Source: Bacteroidota bacterium | Lineage (GTDB): Bacteria > Bacteroidota > Ignavibacteria > UBA10030 > UBA6906 | Assembly: GCA_019637975.1 (NCBI GenBank) | Contig: JAHBUR010000014.1 | Location: 1-64,000, forward strand | Length of the DNA: 64,000 nucleotides | Direction: 5' to 3' | Shown here: positions 50,592 to 58,915 of the stretch, in pieces | Position numbering within the stretch: position 1 is the first letter of the stretch | Layout of the letters: each line of letters opens with the position of its first letter | Made by a program: the position numbers and the translations under genes | The notes under the pieces: model-generated | Databases searched by the model: none | Seen by the model: only the letters and a program-made list of their open reading frames with translations | Told to the model about the DNA's origin: nothing

Positions 50592-53591
50592 TACGCCCCT
50601 GATTCTCCAATCCCCCGTTACCACAAAAGCGCCCCATGTAAAGGGATGCGTCGGGCGGCCGCGGAGGCGGAGTTCGCGGATGCGCTTCAGCGCCACCTGC
50701 TGCATCAGTTCAGGGTAGGTTTTGGCTTTGGTGGCGTAGAGGGCTTTCATGAACTGGACGGTTTCCTTGTCCGGCACTTTCCAGAGGGAACTGACTACGG
50801 TTTTGGCTCCCGCCATTTGAAATGCACGACGGAGCCCGTACACGCCCTCGCCCTGTTCCACTTTGCCCAGGCCGGTTTCGCACGCGGAGAGGACAACGAG
50901 GTCGGTGCCGCGCAAGTCCATCGCGGAGACTTCGAGAGCGGTGAGGATGCCGTCTTCGGTGCCGAGGGAATCCGCGTCTTTGCCGTGCAGGTTGGCGCCT
51001 GCAAGGAAAAGGCCGGATTGAAGAAGCGGGTTCTCTTTCAACGTCCCAGATGAGTTTGACGCCTCGGTACACTCGCCGCCCAGAAAATAGCCATGGGTTG
51101 CAATGTGGATCACGCGTTTACCAGTTGCATTCTGTTTGAAGTTCTCTTCGCTTGCTTCCGGGCCTACGTACATTCTCTGAAGTGAATTCTCGGACATCAG
51201 ATTCCAACTGCGAGAAATGGCCAGCACTTCGGCTTCCGAAGCAGGAAGGGGCGATACAGTTATTTGGTTAAGGTGAGAGCAATCGGTTCGGACATTGCGC
51301 GTCAAAGATGAAAATGCTGTGCGGTTTTCTTCCGATCTCCGCAGTCCGCCCGTTAAGACACGCTTTCTGGCTGAGGCATGGTAATCAGGATTGCCCATCA
51401 AGAGCAATCCGATTGCCGAAGAATCTTCTTCTCGCAGGCGGAGTATCTCCCTCGAACTCGTGAGGTGATGGATTGGATGCTGCTCGATGACATATTGCCC
51501 TTCGCGATTCATCAATCCCCCGAATGCTATCAGATTCAGCCCGGCATCAGGGGCGATAAACACTCCCGTTGTGCCTGAAGGTATGTGTTTCAAAACCGGT
51601 GTCCAGATACTCTGATAAAGGCTCCGTGCTATTGATGCATAGGTTTTATCGTCAGAAATGTGGACTTGCTTTTTTGTGGAAACCTGAAGAAAGTGTTTGC
51701 GGTAATCGGCGATTAGTTGGTCGATGCTGTCTGATGAACCAAGATCAAGCAGGGCAATAGTCCCGTTAGTGTTCAAGATGGCGACGAGGTAGTGATCAAG
51801 GGACGCGTGATTCTCTGGATAGAATTTCGAATATCGAAAGTACTCAAGCAAGGTTATCCCGTTCGGCAGCGAGGTAAGGAGGTCTGCATTTGTGACATTG
51901 CTTTCCGACTTGACTATGCGAAAATCCCGGCTTTGCAACACCAGTTCGAATTCAAGATCTCTCACGAGCAAGGTTAGTGAGTCCAGGGCAGTACGATACC
52001 CCGACGGGGATGCCGGGTTGGGCCCTTGTGAATACAGACTTGAAAGGCGACCCTTCAAAGACAGATAGTTGTCGAGAAGGCTTTGATAATTTGAGACACC
52101 GCCCTTCAATCGGGATTGACGCTGAATCATTCCATCAGAAACCCTTCCCTTTACGGAAAGAAGAACGTCGAAGGCATGTCGAAGCGACTCTGCGTCGGCA
52201 AGTGAGTCTTTCAGCAAGCTGGAAAAGTAGTTTCCGGCAGACTCTCTTAACGATTGAAAAACGCCAAGCGCCTCGTGTTCCGCCATGACTTCGAAAGCTC
52301 CATCGTAGTGCCGACGACGGATATCAAATGCCAAAGCAGCGTCGGCGAGAGCATCGGCTGTATTGCCTCGCAACAGGTGGTAACGGCTACGCGACTCAAG
52401 CGCTGTCGCCAAAGTCGGATGAGCGGATCCGTACAGAAGCTCGCGATCACGAACAACCCTGTTCAGCAGAACCTCTGCCTCATCCAGCCGGCTGAGCTGA
52501 CAATACAGTTCACCGAGCAGCAATCGGGGCAATCCCGCTTCCAAGCCCGTGCCGGTTGTTGATTGATCTTCAAGGACTTCTATTGACTTCAGGTAGCATT
52601 GCTCGGCCTCGGTGAGACTGCCTTTTGTTCTGTGAGCCTGTGCGAGAAAGCAGTAGACATCTCCAACAAAGGGGCTGTTTTCCCCGATTTGTTGCGTGAG
52701 TTGTGCGATTGATGCTGTGGCGTATTCTATGGCCTGATCAAACTGTCCTTTCAGCAAGTATAGCTTCATAAGTTGTTGGGAACCAGTGTTGATACGATTG
52801 AACAGTCCCGACGGACCGTGCAGTATCTGTTCAGCCTCCTCATACCTTCCTTGGGTCATGTAAAGCCGGACAAGATTGCTTCTCGATCCGATAGCTGCTT
52901 GCTCATAAAGGCCGTACGCTTTCTCACGAATGACCGCTCCGCGTTTGTACAGTTGCTCTGCCTCCTTGTATCGTCCCAAATTGAAATAAAGGTGAGCAAG
53001 CCCATTGAGGCTGTAGCTGATCATCGGGTCGTCGGGGTGCAGCCCTTCTTCCCGTACCTGAAGGCTTCGGGAAAGATACTTCTCAGCTTCATCGAAGCGA
53101 TACTGGTATCTGTGGGTGAAGCCGACACAGTGGAGAATGCGTCCAAGGTCGGGATGGTTCGGGCCTAACGTCGCTTCGTAAATTCGGAGGCCTTCTGCAA
53201 ATGCCTCCCCGGCTTCTTCAAGGCGGAAATATCGTGTATGCAGCATGCCAATCCGCTCCAAACTTCTTGCCACATGCGGATGATTACGACCGAGCAGCGC
53301 AACTCGTATTTCCATGGTACGATGGATCAACTCTTCGTTGACTCCGTATTCCGGTTGCTCAAACCAAAGGGGTTCACCGACCGGATTGAATATTCTGGCC
53401 GTTCCTGTGTCCGTTGTGATGTAGTACCACTCTTTCTCCGATTCGAGAAGTGAATTGACGATGGTGGCCGAATCCTTCGGGTTTGAACGAAAGATCGAAT
53501 CTGCGCGAAGAACATACTGCTCCCAGATTTGAGCAGGGGATGAAGCGGGTGTAGTTGCCAAGATGAGAAAAAGTAAGAGGCGATTCTTCAC
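50577..53591 (-). CDS. Exported TPR-CHAT protein (caspase-like protease)
   Basis: CHAT proteins are clan CD cysteine peptidases. This one has a signal peptide (MKNRLLLFLILATTPASSPAQ) and about eight TPR motifs over ~100-440 (LIHRTMEIRVALLGRNHPHVARSLE, EAEQLYKRGAVIREKAYG) of the kinesin-light-chain type. A helical middle follows (~450-600), then the CHAT domain (~680-1000). The catalytic dyad is His833 in VIHIATHGYF and Cys904 in VLSACETGLG, both intact. The start is GTG, overlapping the stop of the upstream membrane-protein gene, so the two are coupled. The last residues, VETGR, and the stop are encoded by REP palindrome R7. TPRs probably choose the substrate. Location is the periplasm or beyond. 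Confidence 0.88.
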   Translation of the reverse strand: MKNRLLLFLILATTPASSPAQIWEQYVLRADSIFRSNPKDSATIVNSLLESEKEWYYITTDTGTARIFNPVGEPLWFEQPEYGVNEELIHRTMEIRVALLGRNHPHVARSLERIGMLHTRYFRLEEAGEAFAEGLRIYEATLGPNHPDLGRILHCVGFTHRYQYRFDEAEKYLSRSLQVREEGLHPDDPMISYSLNGLAHLYFNLGRYKEAEQLYKRGAVIREKAYGLYEQAAIGSRSNLVRLYMTQGRYEEAEQILHGPSGLFNRINTGSQQLMKLYLLKGQFDQAIEYATASIAQLTQQIGENSPFVGDVYCFLAQAHRTKGSLTEAEQCYLKSIEVLEDQSTTGTGLEAGLPRLLLGELYCQLSRLDEAEVLLNRVVRDRELLYGSAHPTLATALESRSRYHLLRGNTADALADAALAFDIRRRHYDGAFEVMAEHEALGVFQSLRESAGNYFSSLLKDSLADAESLRHAFDVLLSVKGRVSDGMIQRQSRLKGGVSNYQSLLDNYLSLKGRLSSLYSQGPNPASPSGYRTALDSLTLLVRDLEFELVLQSRDFRIVKSESNVTNADLLTSLPNGITLLEYFRYSKFYPENHASLDHYLVAILNTNGTIALLDLGSSDSIDQLIADYRKHFLQVSTKKQVHISDDKTYASIARSLYQSIWTPVLKHIPSGTTGVFIAPDAGLNLIAFGGLMNREGQYVIEQHPIHHLTSSREILRLREEDSSAIGLLLMGNPDYHASARKRVLTGGLRRSEENRTAFSSLTRNVRTDCSHLNQITVSPLPASEAEVLAISRSWNLMSENSLQRMYVGPEASEENFKQNATGKRVIHIATHGYFLGGECTEASNSSGTLKENPLLQSGLFLAGANLHGKDADSLGTEDGILTALEVSAMDLRGTDLVVLSACETGLGKVEQGEGVYGLRRAFQMAGAKTVVSSLWKVPDKETVQFMKALYATKAKTYPELMQQVALKRIRELRLRGRPTHPFTWGAFVVTGDWRIRGVETGR

Positions 53592-54268
53592 GCTGAAGTC
53601 TCACGATTGCTGCCGTATGAGAAACATCTCCTCACCGCCATCAACACCGCAACCACATACAACGCGGCAATCGGCGGCACAATGAAGATGCGATGCGGAT
53701 TGGTGAAGTGCGCGTTGAAGATTGCCGTCGAGATGATGTAAACATCTTGCGAGAAGATGCCGTGGCGTTCTCCAAGGAAATTGATGCCGAGGAAGAATCC
53801 CCACACTCCAATCCCCATCATCATCGTTTCAAATCCAATACGAAGTATCCCTGTTGACGGGAGATCAATTTGCCGGATTGCGCGGGCAATCTGAAGGAAG
53901 CTCATTCCTCCAATACATGCGATGGCAAGGGATTCGAAGTTCGGCTCACCCAACGGCCCGCCGCCGAACCGCGAAATCTCCCGGAAGTAGAAAGTACCCG
54001 GCATAACGAGGGCATCATTGACGAAGAGCTGTCTGATCACAAAAACAAAAACCGTTCCTGCAACAAAGACCTTCGCAGGTGTTCTGTTTACGCATCTGCG
54101 TAGCGACAGCCACCGTCGACCGAAGTCGAACAGTGCGACCGGTGACCAAATGGAAACCAAAAGTAGAGTATACGTGTGGGTTTCTGCGAGGAGGATGAGC
54201 GCAATACCCGTGAGGCCAATAATGCCGGCCGGGTGCCTGAGCTCGGGGGGTAAGAGCTTGTCTTTCAT
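53588..54268 (-). CDS. Small polytopic membrane protein coupled to the CHAT gene
   Basis: The start is set at ATG 54268 (MKDKLLPPELRHPAGIIGLTG), because the longer frame would run through the divergent sigma gene. About six hydrophobic segments are visible in 226 residues (GIIGLTGIALILLAETHTY, VFVAGTVFVFVIRQLF, MGIGVWGFFLGINFLG, IFIVPPIAALYVVAVLMAV) with basic cytoplasmic loops (RRWLSLRRCVNR). No family recognised. Its TGA overlaps the GTG of the CHAT gene, so both proteins are made together; it may anchor or signal to the CHAT protein. A 76-bp divergent gap to the sigma gene should hold promoters for both directions. Confidence 0.6.
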   Translation of the reverse strand: MKDKLLPPELRHPAGIIGLTGIALILLAETHTYTLLLVSIWSPVALFDFGRRWLSLRRCVNRTPAKVFVAGTVFVFVIRQLFVNDALVMPGTFYFREISRFGGGPLGEPNFESLAIACIGGMSFLQIARAIRQIDLPSTGILRIGFETMMMGIGVWGFFLGINFLGERHGIFSQDVYIISTAIFNAHFTNPHRIFIVPPIAALYVVAVLMAVRRCFSYGSNRETSA

Positions 54269-54344
54269 CTGAATGAGGGTATGTGAAAGAACGTCCTGTT
54301 CAAGGTACAATTTCCCACAAGAATCCGCAACAACATTTTGACCC

Positions 54345-54947
54345 GTGCCGGAAAACTTCGTATGTTCCCTACCAAGCAGTCGATACCAATCCCGTTCATT
54401 TGCCTGCAGAGTTCCCGTGACGGATACCGACTTCATTGAAGGTTTTAAACTGCGAAACTCAGCGAGTACGAAAGTTGTTCTCGGCTGGATTGGCGAGGCC
54501 GTATCGCGTCTGCATTGGACGGATTCTCTCTCTCGGGAAGATATCGTTTCCCAGGCAAGCATGAACCTCTTCGAGCTTGTTTCCCAGCCGAATCAGCCTC
54601 CCATTTCATCACCCAAAGGACTTATACACCATATCGTCAAATGTGTTGCTGTGGATGCCGTGCGGCGCGAGAAACGGAGAAAGGCGATGGAGGAAAAACT
54701 GAAACACCTGCCACTCCAAAATCCTGACCCCGCGGAAATCTATTTGTTGAAGGAGAATATGGAGATCTATCTTCGTGCCCGGGCGGCTGCAGACCCGATG
54801 TGTCGCGAGTTGTGGGATATGCTGTTTACCGAAAGATCGACATACCGGGAAATTGCAGAAAAGCTCCGTATTTCGGAAGGTACCCTTCGTGTGAGGCTTT
54901 TGCGCTGCAAGGACAAGGCAATGGAATGGATTCGGAAAAACACCTGA
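54345..54947 (+). CDS. RNA polymerase sigma factor, ECF-like sigma-70 family
   Basis: A two-domain sigma factor. Region 2 spans ~35-110 (LGWIGEAVSRLHWTDSLSREDIVSQASMNLFELV; HHIVKCVAVDAVRREKRRK in region 2.3-2.4). Region 4 is near the C-terminus (MLFTERSTYREIAEKLRISEGTLRVRLLRCKDKA) with a clear helix-turn-helix. There is no region 1 or 3, as in ECF factors. GTG 54345 gives 200 residues; an in-frame GTG at 54417 (TDTDFIEGFKL) would give 176 and fits ECF N-termini well, so the start is uncertain. The next gene encodes a matching anti-sigma factor. Confidence 0.85.
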   Translation: MPENFVCSLPSSRYQSRSFACRVPVTDTDFIEGFKLRNSASTKVVLGWIGEAVSRLHWTDSLSREDIVSQASMNLFELVSQPNQPPISSPKGLIHHIVKCVAVDAVRREKRRKAMEEKLKHLPLQNPDPAEIYLLKENMEIYLRARAAADPMCRELWDMLFTERSTYREIAEKLRISEGTLRVRLLRCKDKAMEWIRKNT

Positions 54948-54995
54948 ATTTTGTAACATCCGGCCGATTGAAGCGGCTATATACTTGAGAGGATC

Positions 54996-55913
54996 ATGAC
55001 GCTCAATGAAGTAAAAGAACTGTTGCCCCTGTATGTTTCAGGTTCGCTTTCGGCGGAGCAGGAAAAGGATGTTCAGCAGGCTTTGGAAGCTCATCCGCAG
55101 TTGAAGGAAGAACTTCTATTCTGGCAGGGGATGAAGCAGGCAACGTTGGCGGACGCAGCGTATGCGCAACAACACCCGTCCGCGGAACAAATTGTCCGGT
55201 TTGCCGGGGGGACATTGCCCGCGGGTGAGGAATGGTTGCTCGTTGAAAACCACTTGCGGTCATGCGAATCGTGTCGTGATGAGCTTTCGCTCATTCAGGA
55301 ATCAACCCAAGAAACCCGTACGGTCAGAAAACCTGCAAGTACGCTGAGCCTCTTTTCATTTCTTACAGGAAGAAAATTTCTCCGCCCTGCGTTGGCGTTT
55401 TCCCTTCTCGCCGTTGTTATCGCAGTGGGTATCTATCTGAAATCAAATGAATCTCCGCCGCAGCAAGCCGGTGTTCAGCCACAGGCAAAGGAAACTGCTT
55501 CCGTTGTCTCGCCGAAGGCAGAGCAGGTAAGGCGTATGGCAATCGCGCTGCCGTATGCAGGAACGCTGCGACATCCATCGGCAACACGGAACGGGGTGCA
55601 GGTTTTCGTTATTGAGGATGATGTTGTTCTGGCGGATGTGACTGTTCCCGTCGAGTATTCAGCAATTGCAGAAGGATACAGGGTCGATATCACTCCACCG
55701 GCAGGGGAACGAATCAGGATCGAGAAACTGTTCCAACCCTCGAACAAAGAAGACGGAATGCGCAGCCTTCTTGTTACTCTCACGCGGGAACAACTTGCAC
55801 GGGAAGGGAGCTACGTTGTGCGTGTACGGGAGGTGTTGAAGGAGGGAATAACCGGTATTGATGCTGAAGAATACAGATACGAGTTTGTTGTGAGAAGGGC
55901 TCCGCCGCCTTAA
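54996..55913 (+). CDS. Transmembrane anti-sigma factor with zinc-binding ZAS-type motif
   Basis: A 305-residue bitopic protein that likely holds the upstream sigma factor at the membrane. The cytoplasmic N-terminus has a helical anti-sigma part (MTLNEVKELLPLYVSGSLSA, LKEELLFWQGMKQ) and the zinc motif His86-x3-Cys90-x2-Cys93 in ENHLRSCESCRDEL. A membrane segment covers ~131-148 (PALAFSLLAVVIAVGIYL). The periplasmic ~150 residues begin with a Gln/Pro-rich linker and continue as a beta-rich domain (ADVTVPVEYSAIAEGYRVDI, LVTLTREQLAREGSYVVRVREV), a possible signal receiver. It is 48 bases downstream of the sigma gene and convergent with the next gene. Confidence 0.82.
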   Translation: MTLNEVKELLPLYVSGSLSAEQEKDVQQALEAHPQLKEELLFWQGMKQATLADAAYAQQHPSAEQIVRFAGGTLPAGEEWLLVENHLRSCESCRDELSLIQESTQETRTVRKPASTLSLFSFLTGRKFLRPALAFSLLAVVIAVGIYLKSNESPPQQAGVQPQAKETASVVSPKAEQVRRMAIALPYAGTLRHPSATRNGVQVFVIEDDVVLADVTVPVEYSAIAEGYRVDITPPAGERIRIEKLFQPSNKEDGMRSLLVTLTREQLAREGSYVVRVREVLKEGITGIDAEEYRYEFVVRRAPPP

Positions 55914-55937
55914 AAAGCAGAACCCTTCTTCAAAAGA

Positions 55938-56924
55938 TCACTTCACAACAACATCGGCCGCGTATTCACGATCTCCCCAGCCAAGTTTGAGTATTGCCGT
56001 GTTGCTACGGCCGGTGGGTTCAAGCGTAATCGTGAACGGATCAACAGGCTTATCAACATTCTTCATCGTCAGTTCAACGTGGGCATGGTCTTGGGACGGA
56101 TCGTACGAGGCTTGTCCCGGTCCTTTCCTGTTGACAATCAAATGAAATCCCTTGGCTGCCGGTTTTGAATACAGCGTGTAGGTCCCGGCGGGTACGTTTG
56201 CGCCGCCGATCGTAATGTCACCTTCCGTCTCCAGAACGGTTGCCATGTTGGCGCCTGTTCTCCAGATTGAATCAAAAGGAACAACCACGCCCCAAATTTC
56301 TCTTCCGCGCATGAATGGCTTGCTGTACTTCACCTTCACCTTCCGGTTCTCGAGGAATACCTCTGTGGAATCCAACGGACTGACAGGGCGAATGTTGTCG
56401 GCCTTTTCGAACCGTGTCCACACCATCGTTTTCTCCCACATCATCTTCATGCGCCCGCTGGTGATGCCCGTTGCGTCGAACGCAACGGTGAGTGTCTCGA
56501 CGGGTGCCGGAAGCTCTTCGACAATCGCGTCGAAGCGCGCATAGTCCTGCGTTGCATCGTACCGGGTTCCCCATTGACCGCGCTGTTTGTTGAGAATGAT
56601 CTTCCAGCCGGTCGGCGAGGGGAGAGTGAACAATGTGTACGTTCCTCTCATAACAGGAACACCACCGAGCAGCATGTCGTAGTTCGTCTTGAAGTGTGTG
56701 GCTTCGTTTGCGCCGGTTCGCCAGACCTGGTGCCAGGGAACAAGCTCGCCCATGATGTTCCGGCCGCGCATGGAGGGGCGACCGTAATTCACGGAGATCA
56801 TGTTCGTGTCGATCAGGCAGAATACGGAATCTCGGGGGCTGAGCGGCTGTTCCCGGTTTTGCGCTTCAGACAAAGACGGCAGAAGCAACAACATGCCAAC
56901 CAAAAGCAGGGGAAGTGATTTCAT
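55938..56924 (-). CDS. Exported protein with two DUF2911 domains
   Basis: The signal peptide MKSLPLLLVGMLLLLPSLSEAQ is followed by two copies of a ~145-residue domain. Copy 1 (~30-175) has ISVNYGRPSMRGRNIMGELVP, WRTGANEATHFKT and MRGTYTLFTLP. Copy 2 (~185-325) has VKVKYSKPFMRGREIWGVVVP, WRTGANMATVLETE and PAGTYTLYSKP. These blocks define DUF2911, a periplasmic family common in Bacteroidota whose function is not known. The duplication is internal to one chain; single-domain members are more usual. Confidence 0.85.
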   Translation of the reverse strand: MKSLPLLLVGMLLLLPSLSEAQNREQPLSPRDSVFCLIDTNMISVNYGRPSMRGRNIMGELVPWHQVWRTGANEATHFKTNYDMLLGGVPVMRGTYTLFTLPSPTGWKIILNKQRGQWGTRYDATQDYARFDAIVEELPAPVETLTVAFDATGITSGRMKMMWEKTMVWTRFEKADNIRPVSPLDSTEVFLENRKVKVKYSKPFMRGREIWGVVVPFDSIWRTGANMATVLETEGDITIGGANVPAGTYTLYSKPAAKGFHLIVNRKGPGQASYDPSQDHAHVELTMKNVDKPVDPFTITLEPTGRSNTAILKLGWGDREYAADVVVK

Positions 56925-56939
56925 TGGAACATCTCCAAG

Positions 56940-57713
56940 CTATGAAACTGGTTTGATAAGATAGTCATACCGGGAACGTGACGTGCCCGTGATTTCTTCA
57001 GTGGGAAATCCTTCCGCATCAAGTTTGTTTTCCCTGCACATCCGGACAAACACTGCATCGTCGAACCAAATGCCCCGATCTGAAGGGATGAGAACAGGCT
57101 CGGTTCCCCGTGCGATGCGGATTCTCTGGAAAAGGTAACGCCGGAGACTGGCGAAAAACTCGACAGGCCCGTCCTGGTTGATGCGTCGCATGAGTCTTTG
57201 AACTGCCGGCACATGTTCAGGAACAAGTTTCGATTCATCCACTACCGCAATGTCGCTGAGAAATATCACGGCATTATCCTTGGCGACACGACGGATTTCC
57301 GAGAGCGTCTTCATGCATTCTTCTCTCGTCTCCTGAAGGCAGAATGCTCCCGTCATCAGTACTTTGTCGAAATATCCCGAGTCGTACGGAAGGTCGCTGG
57401 ATGGCCCGCACGTAAAGGAGACATTCTTTGCGTCCTTGAACTTCTGGCGGATACGCTCGACCATTGCAGGGGCAACATCATGGCCGCGGCACTCTGACAC
57501 CTTATCGTGAATTAATTCGAAGAGGAGTCCCTTGCCCGAACTGATATCGAGCACCTTGTCGCCCGGAGAAAACGGAACCATTCGAAGGACTTTGTTGATA
57601 CGAAATGCCGTCGATGCGGGCCCGTCGCCGGAAAGCTGATAGTCGTCTTTCAGGTACTTGGCACGCAATTCATATTCTTCAGCGCGTGTTGTTGCCTGCA
57701 AAATTCGCGTCAC
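56940..57713 (-). CDS. Class I SAM-dependent methyltransferase
   Basis: A Rossmann methyltransferase of the Methyltransf_11/25 type. Motif I is DKVLDISSGKGLLFELI, motif II region RGHDVAPAMVERI, motif III VSFTCGPSSDLPYDSGYFDKVLMTGAF (a typical post-I and IV run), then LSEIRRVAKDNAVIFLSDIA. The C-terminal ~90 residues (RLMRRINQDGPVEFFASLRRY) probably form a substrate cap. At 257 residues it is complete. It lies 15 bases upstream of the DUF2911 gene on the same strand. The substrate (lipid, quinone or small molecule) cannot be told. Confidence 0.82.
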   Translation of the reverse strand: MTRILQATTRAEEYELRAKYLKDDYQLSGDGPASTAFRINKVLRMVPFSPGDKVLDISSGKGLLFELIHDKVSECRGHDVAPAMVERIRQKFKDAKNVSFTCGPSSDLPYDSGYFDKVLMTGAFCLQETREECMKTLSEIRRVAKDNAVIFLSDIAVVDESKLVPEHVPAVQRLMRRINQDGPVEFFASLRRYLFQRIRIARGTEPVLIPSDRGIWFDDAVFVRMCRENKLDAEGFPTEEITGTSRSRYDYLIKPVS

Positions 57714-57848
57714 AGAATCTCCCGAAATGTGGAACTTGTCAAATGCATGTCAGCCGTTGTTACGCAACACGGCAGGATTCTCACAACTGAGTCATTGAAT
57801 CGGCAGGCGTGCTGCAATCCAATGACTCGGTGTGCGAAGGTTGCACCA

Positions 57849-58844
57849 TCACTTGAATTTCACGGAAGCAATCACCTTATCGTATGCTGCTGTGTAGTCG
57901 GCGCTTTGAGGTCTGAACCAATCCATGGTGATACGAATGACTTTGTTGTTGTGGACAACGAAATACACTTTACGCATGACGTCGGCTCGTGCAGCCAGGG
58001 TCAGCGTTCTTGCAGGCTGCCCGCCGACAGTTGTGCTTCCTGCGGTTGCGTTACGGAATTTTCCTTTGTTCTGATCGAAGACTTTATCGAGCGTCAGTTC
58101 TTTTGCATCGAACACATCGAACCGGATTGTGCAATCGAGACGCCTGCCGCGCATCTCGGCCACTTCTTCGAATGTTCCTTTGGAAGGATTCGTTGTGCTG
58201 AAATTGTCCGGATAGTCAAATGAGAAAAGCTTTCCATTGAATGTCTCAAACGACTCTGACGGCAATGTCTCATCGCGCCCCGGCTCCGCTTTCTTTGCAG
58301 GCTTGAATGAACTGAGCGCTGCTTCGAACACCTGTGCGTAGGCTTCGTACAGTTGGCCGAAACCTGCAAACCGCATGTTATACAGCATCGAGTCTTTTTC
58401 CAGGTAAACATGATGTCCGTAGATGATACTGTTCTTGCCGTAGTTGGCGCCGAACTTCACTCTTGTTGCAGAAATATCACCCACCATCACTTGCTCTTCC
58501 GGTTGAAGTTGGAAGCCCGCCGTTTTCATTTCAGCGATACTCTTAGCCATATCGCCTTTTGCATCCCCTGTTTTGGTTACGTCAACCGCGATTTCAACGC
58601 CGAGTGTGCCCGGCTCATGAGGAACGCGGAATTTCAAATCAGCGCCCGTGACATTGTAGAAACGCGCCCGCCCGACTTCAGCGCTGAGCGAAGGCCAATC
58701 TTTCGGGTAACTGATTGACCAGCCCATGCCGGGGTCTCGATATTCCTGCATCTCGCCCACAATTACCGGCTCCATCTTCTTTTCGCCGCAACCGACAAGC
58801 AGAATCGCCGTGAGGCCTATCAGAAGCAATGTTGTTGTTTTCAT
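57849..58844 (-). CDS. Lipoprotein with two PsbP-like domains
   Basis: The start is ATG 58844, preceded by AGGAAAA. The lipoprotein signal is MKTTTLLLIGLTAILLVGC, lipidated on Cys19. Two similar domains follow. One begins YRDPGMGWSISYPKDWPSL (~33-180), the other FNGKLFSFDYPDNFSTTNPS (~205-330); both end in AYAQVFEAALSSFK / AYDKVIASVKFK. That pairing and the 'xxFSxxYPxxW' opening match the PsbP/Mog1 fold. The function is unknown; such lipoproteins often sit on the inner leaflet of the outer membrane. Confidence 0.7.
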   Translation of the reverse strand: MKTTTLLLIGLTAILLVGCGEKKMEPVIVGEMQEYRDPGMGWSISYPKDWPSLSAEVGRARFYNVTGADLKFRVPHEPGTLGVEIAVDVTKTGDAKGDMAKSIAEMKTAGFQLQPEEQVMVGDISATRVKFGANYGKNSIIYGHHVYLEKDSMLYNMRFAGFGQLYEAYAQVFEAALSSFKPAKKAEPGRDETLPSESFETFNGKLFSFDYPDNFSTTNPSKGTFEEVAEMRGRRLDCTIRFDVFDAKELTLDKVFDQNKGKFRNATAGSTTVGGQPARTLTLAARADVMRKVYFVVHNNKVIRITMDWFRPQSADYTAAYDKVIASVKFK

Positions 58845-58915
58845 TGTTTTTCCTGTGTTGTTGGATGAGTGTTTTGATTCATTGTCAGGAGATGCACGGA
58901 GGTGTCGCATCGGTT

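Noticed and set aside
49275-54268. A type III-E-like CRISPR system because of the TPR-CHAT protein
   Set aside because: There is no repeat-spacer array, no Cas7-type fusion or other cas gene, and the CHAT protein carries a signal peptide, so it acts outside the cytoplasm.
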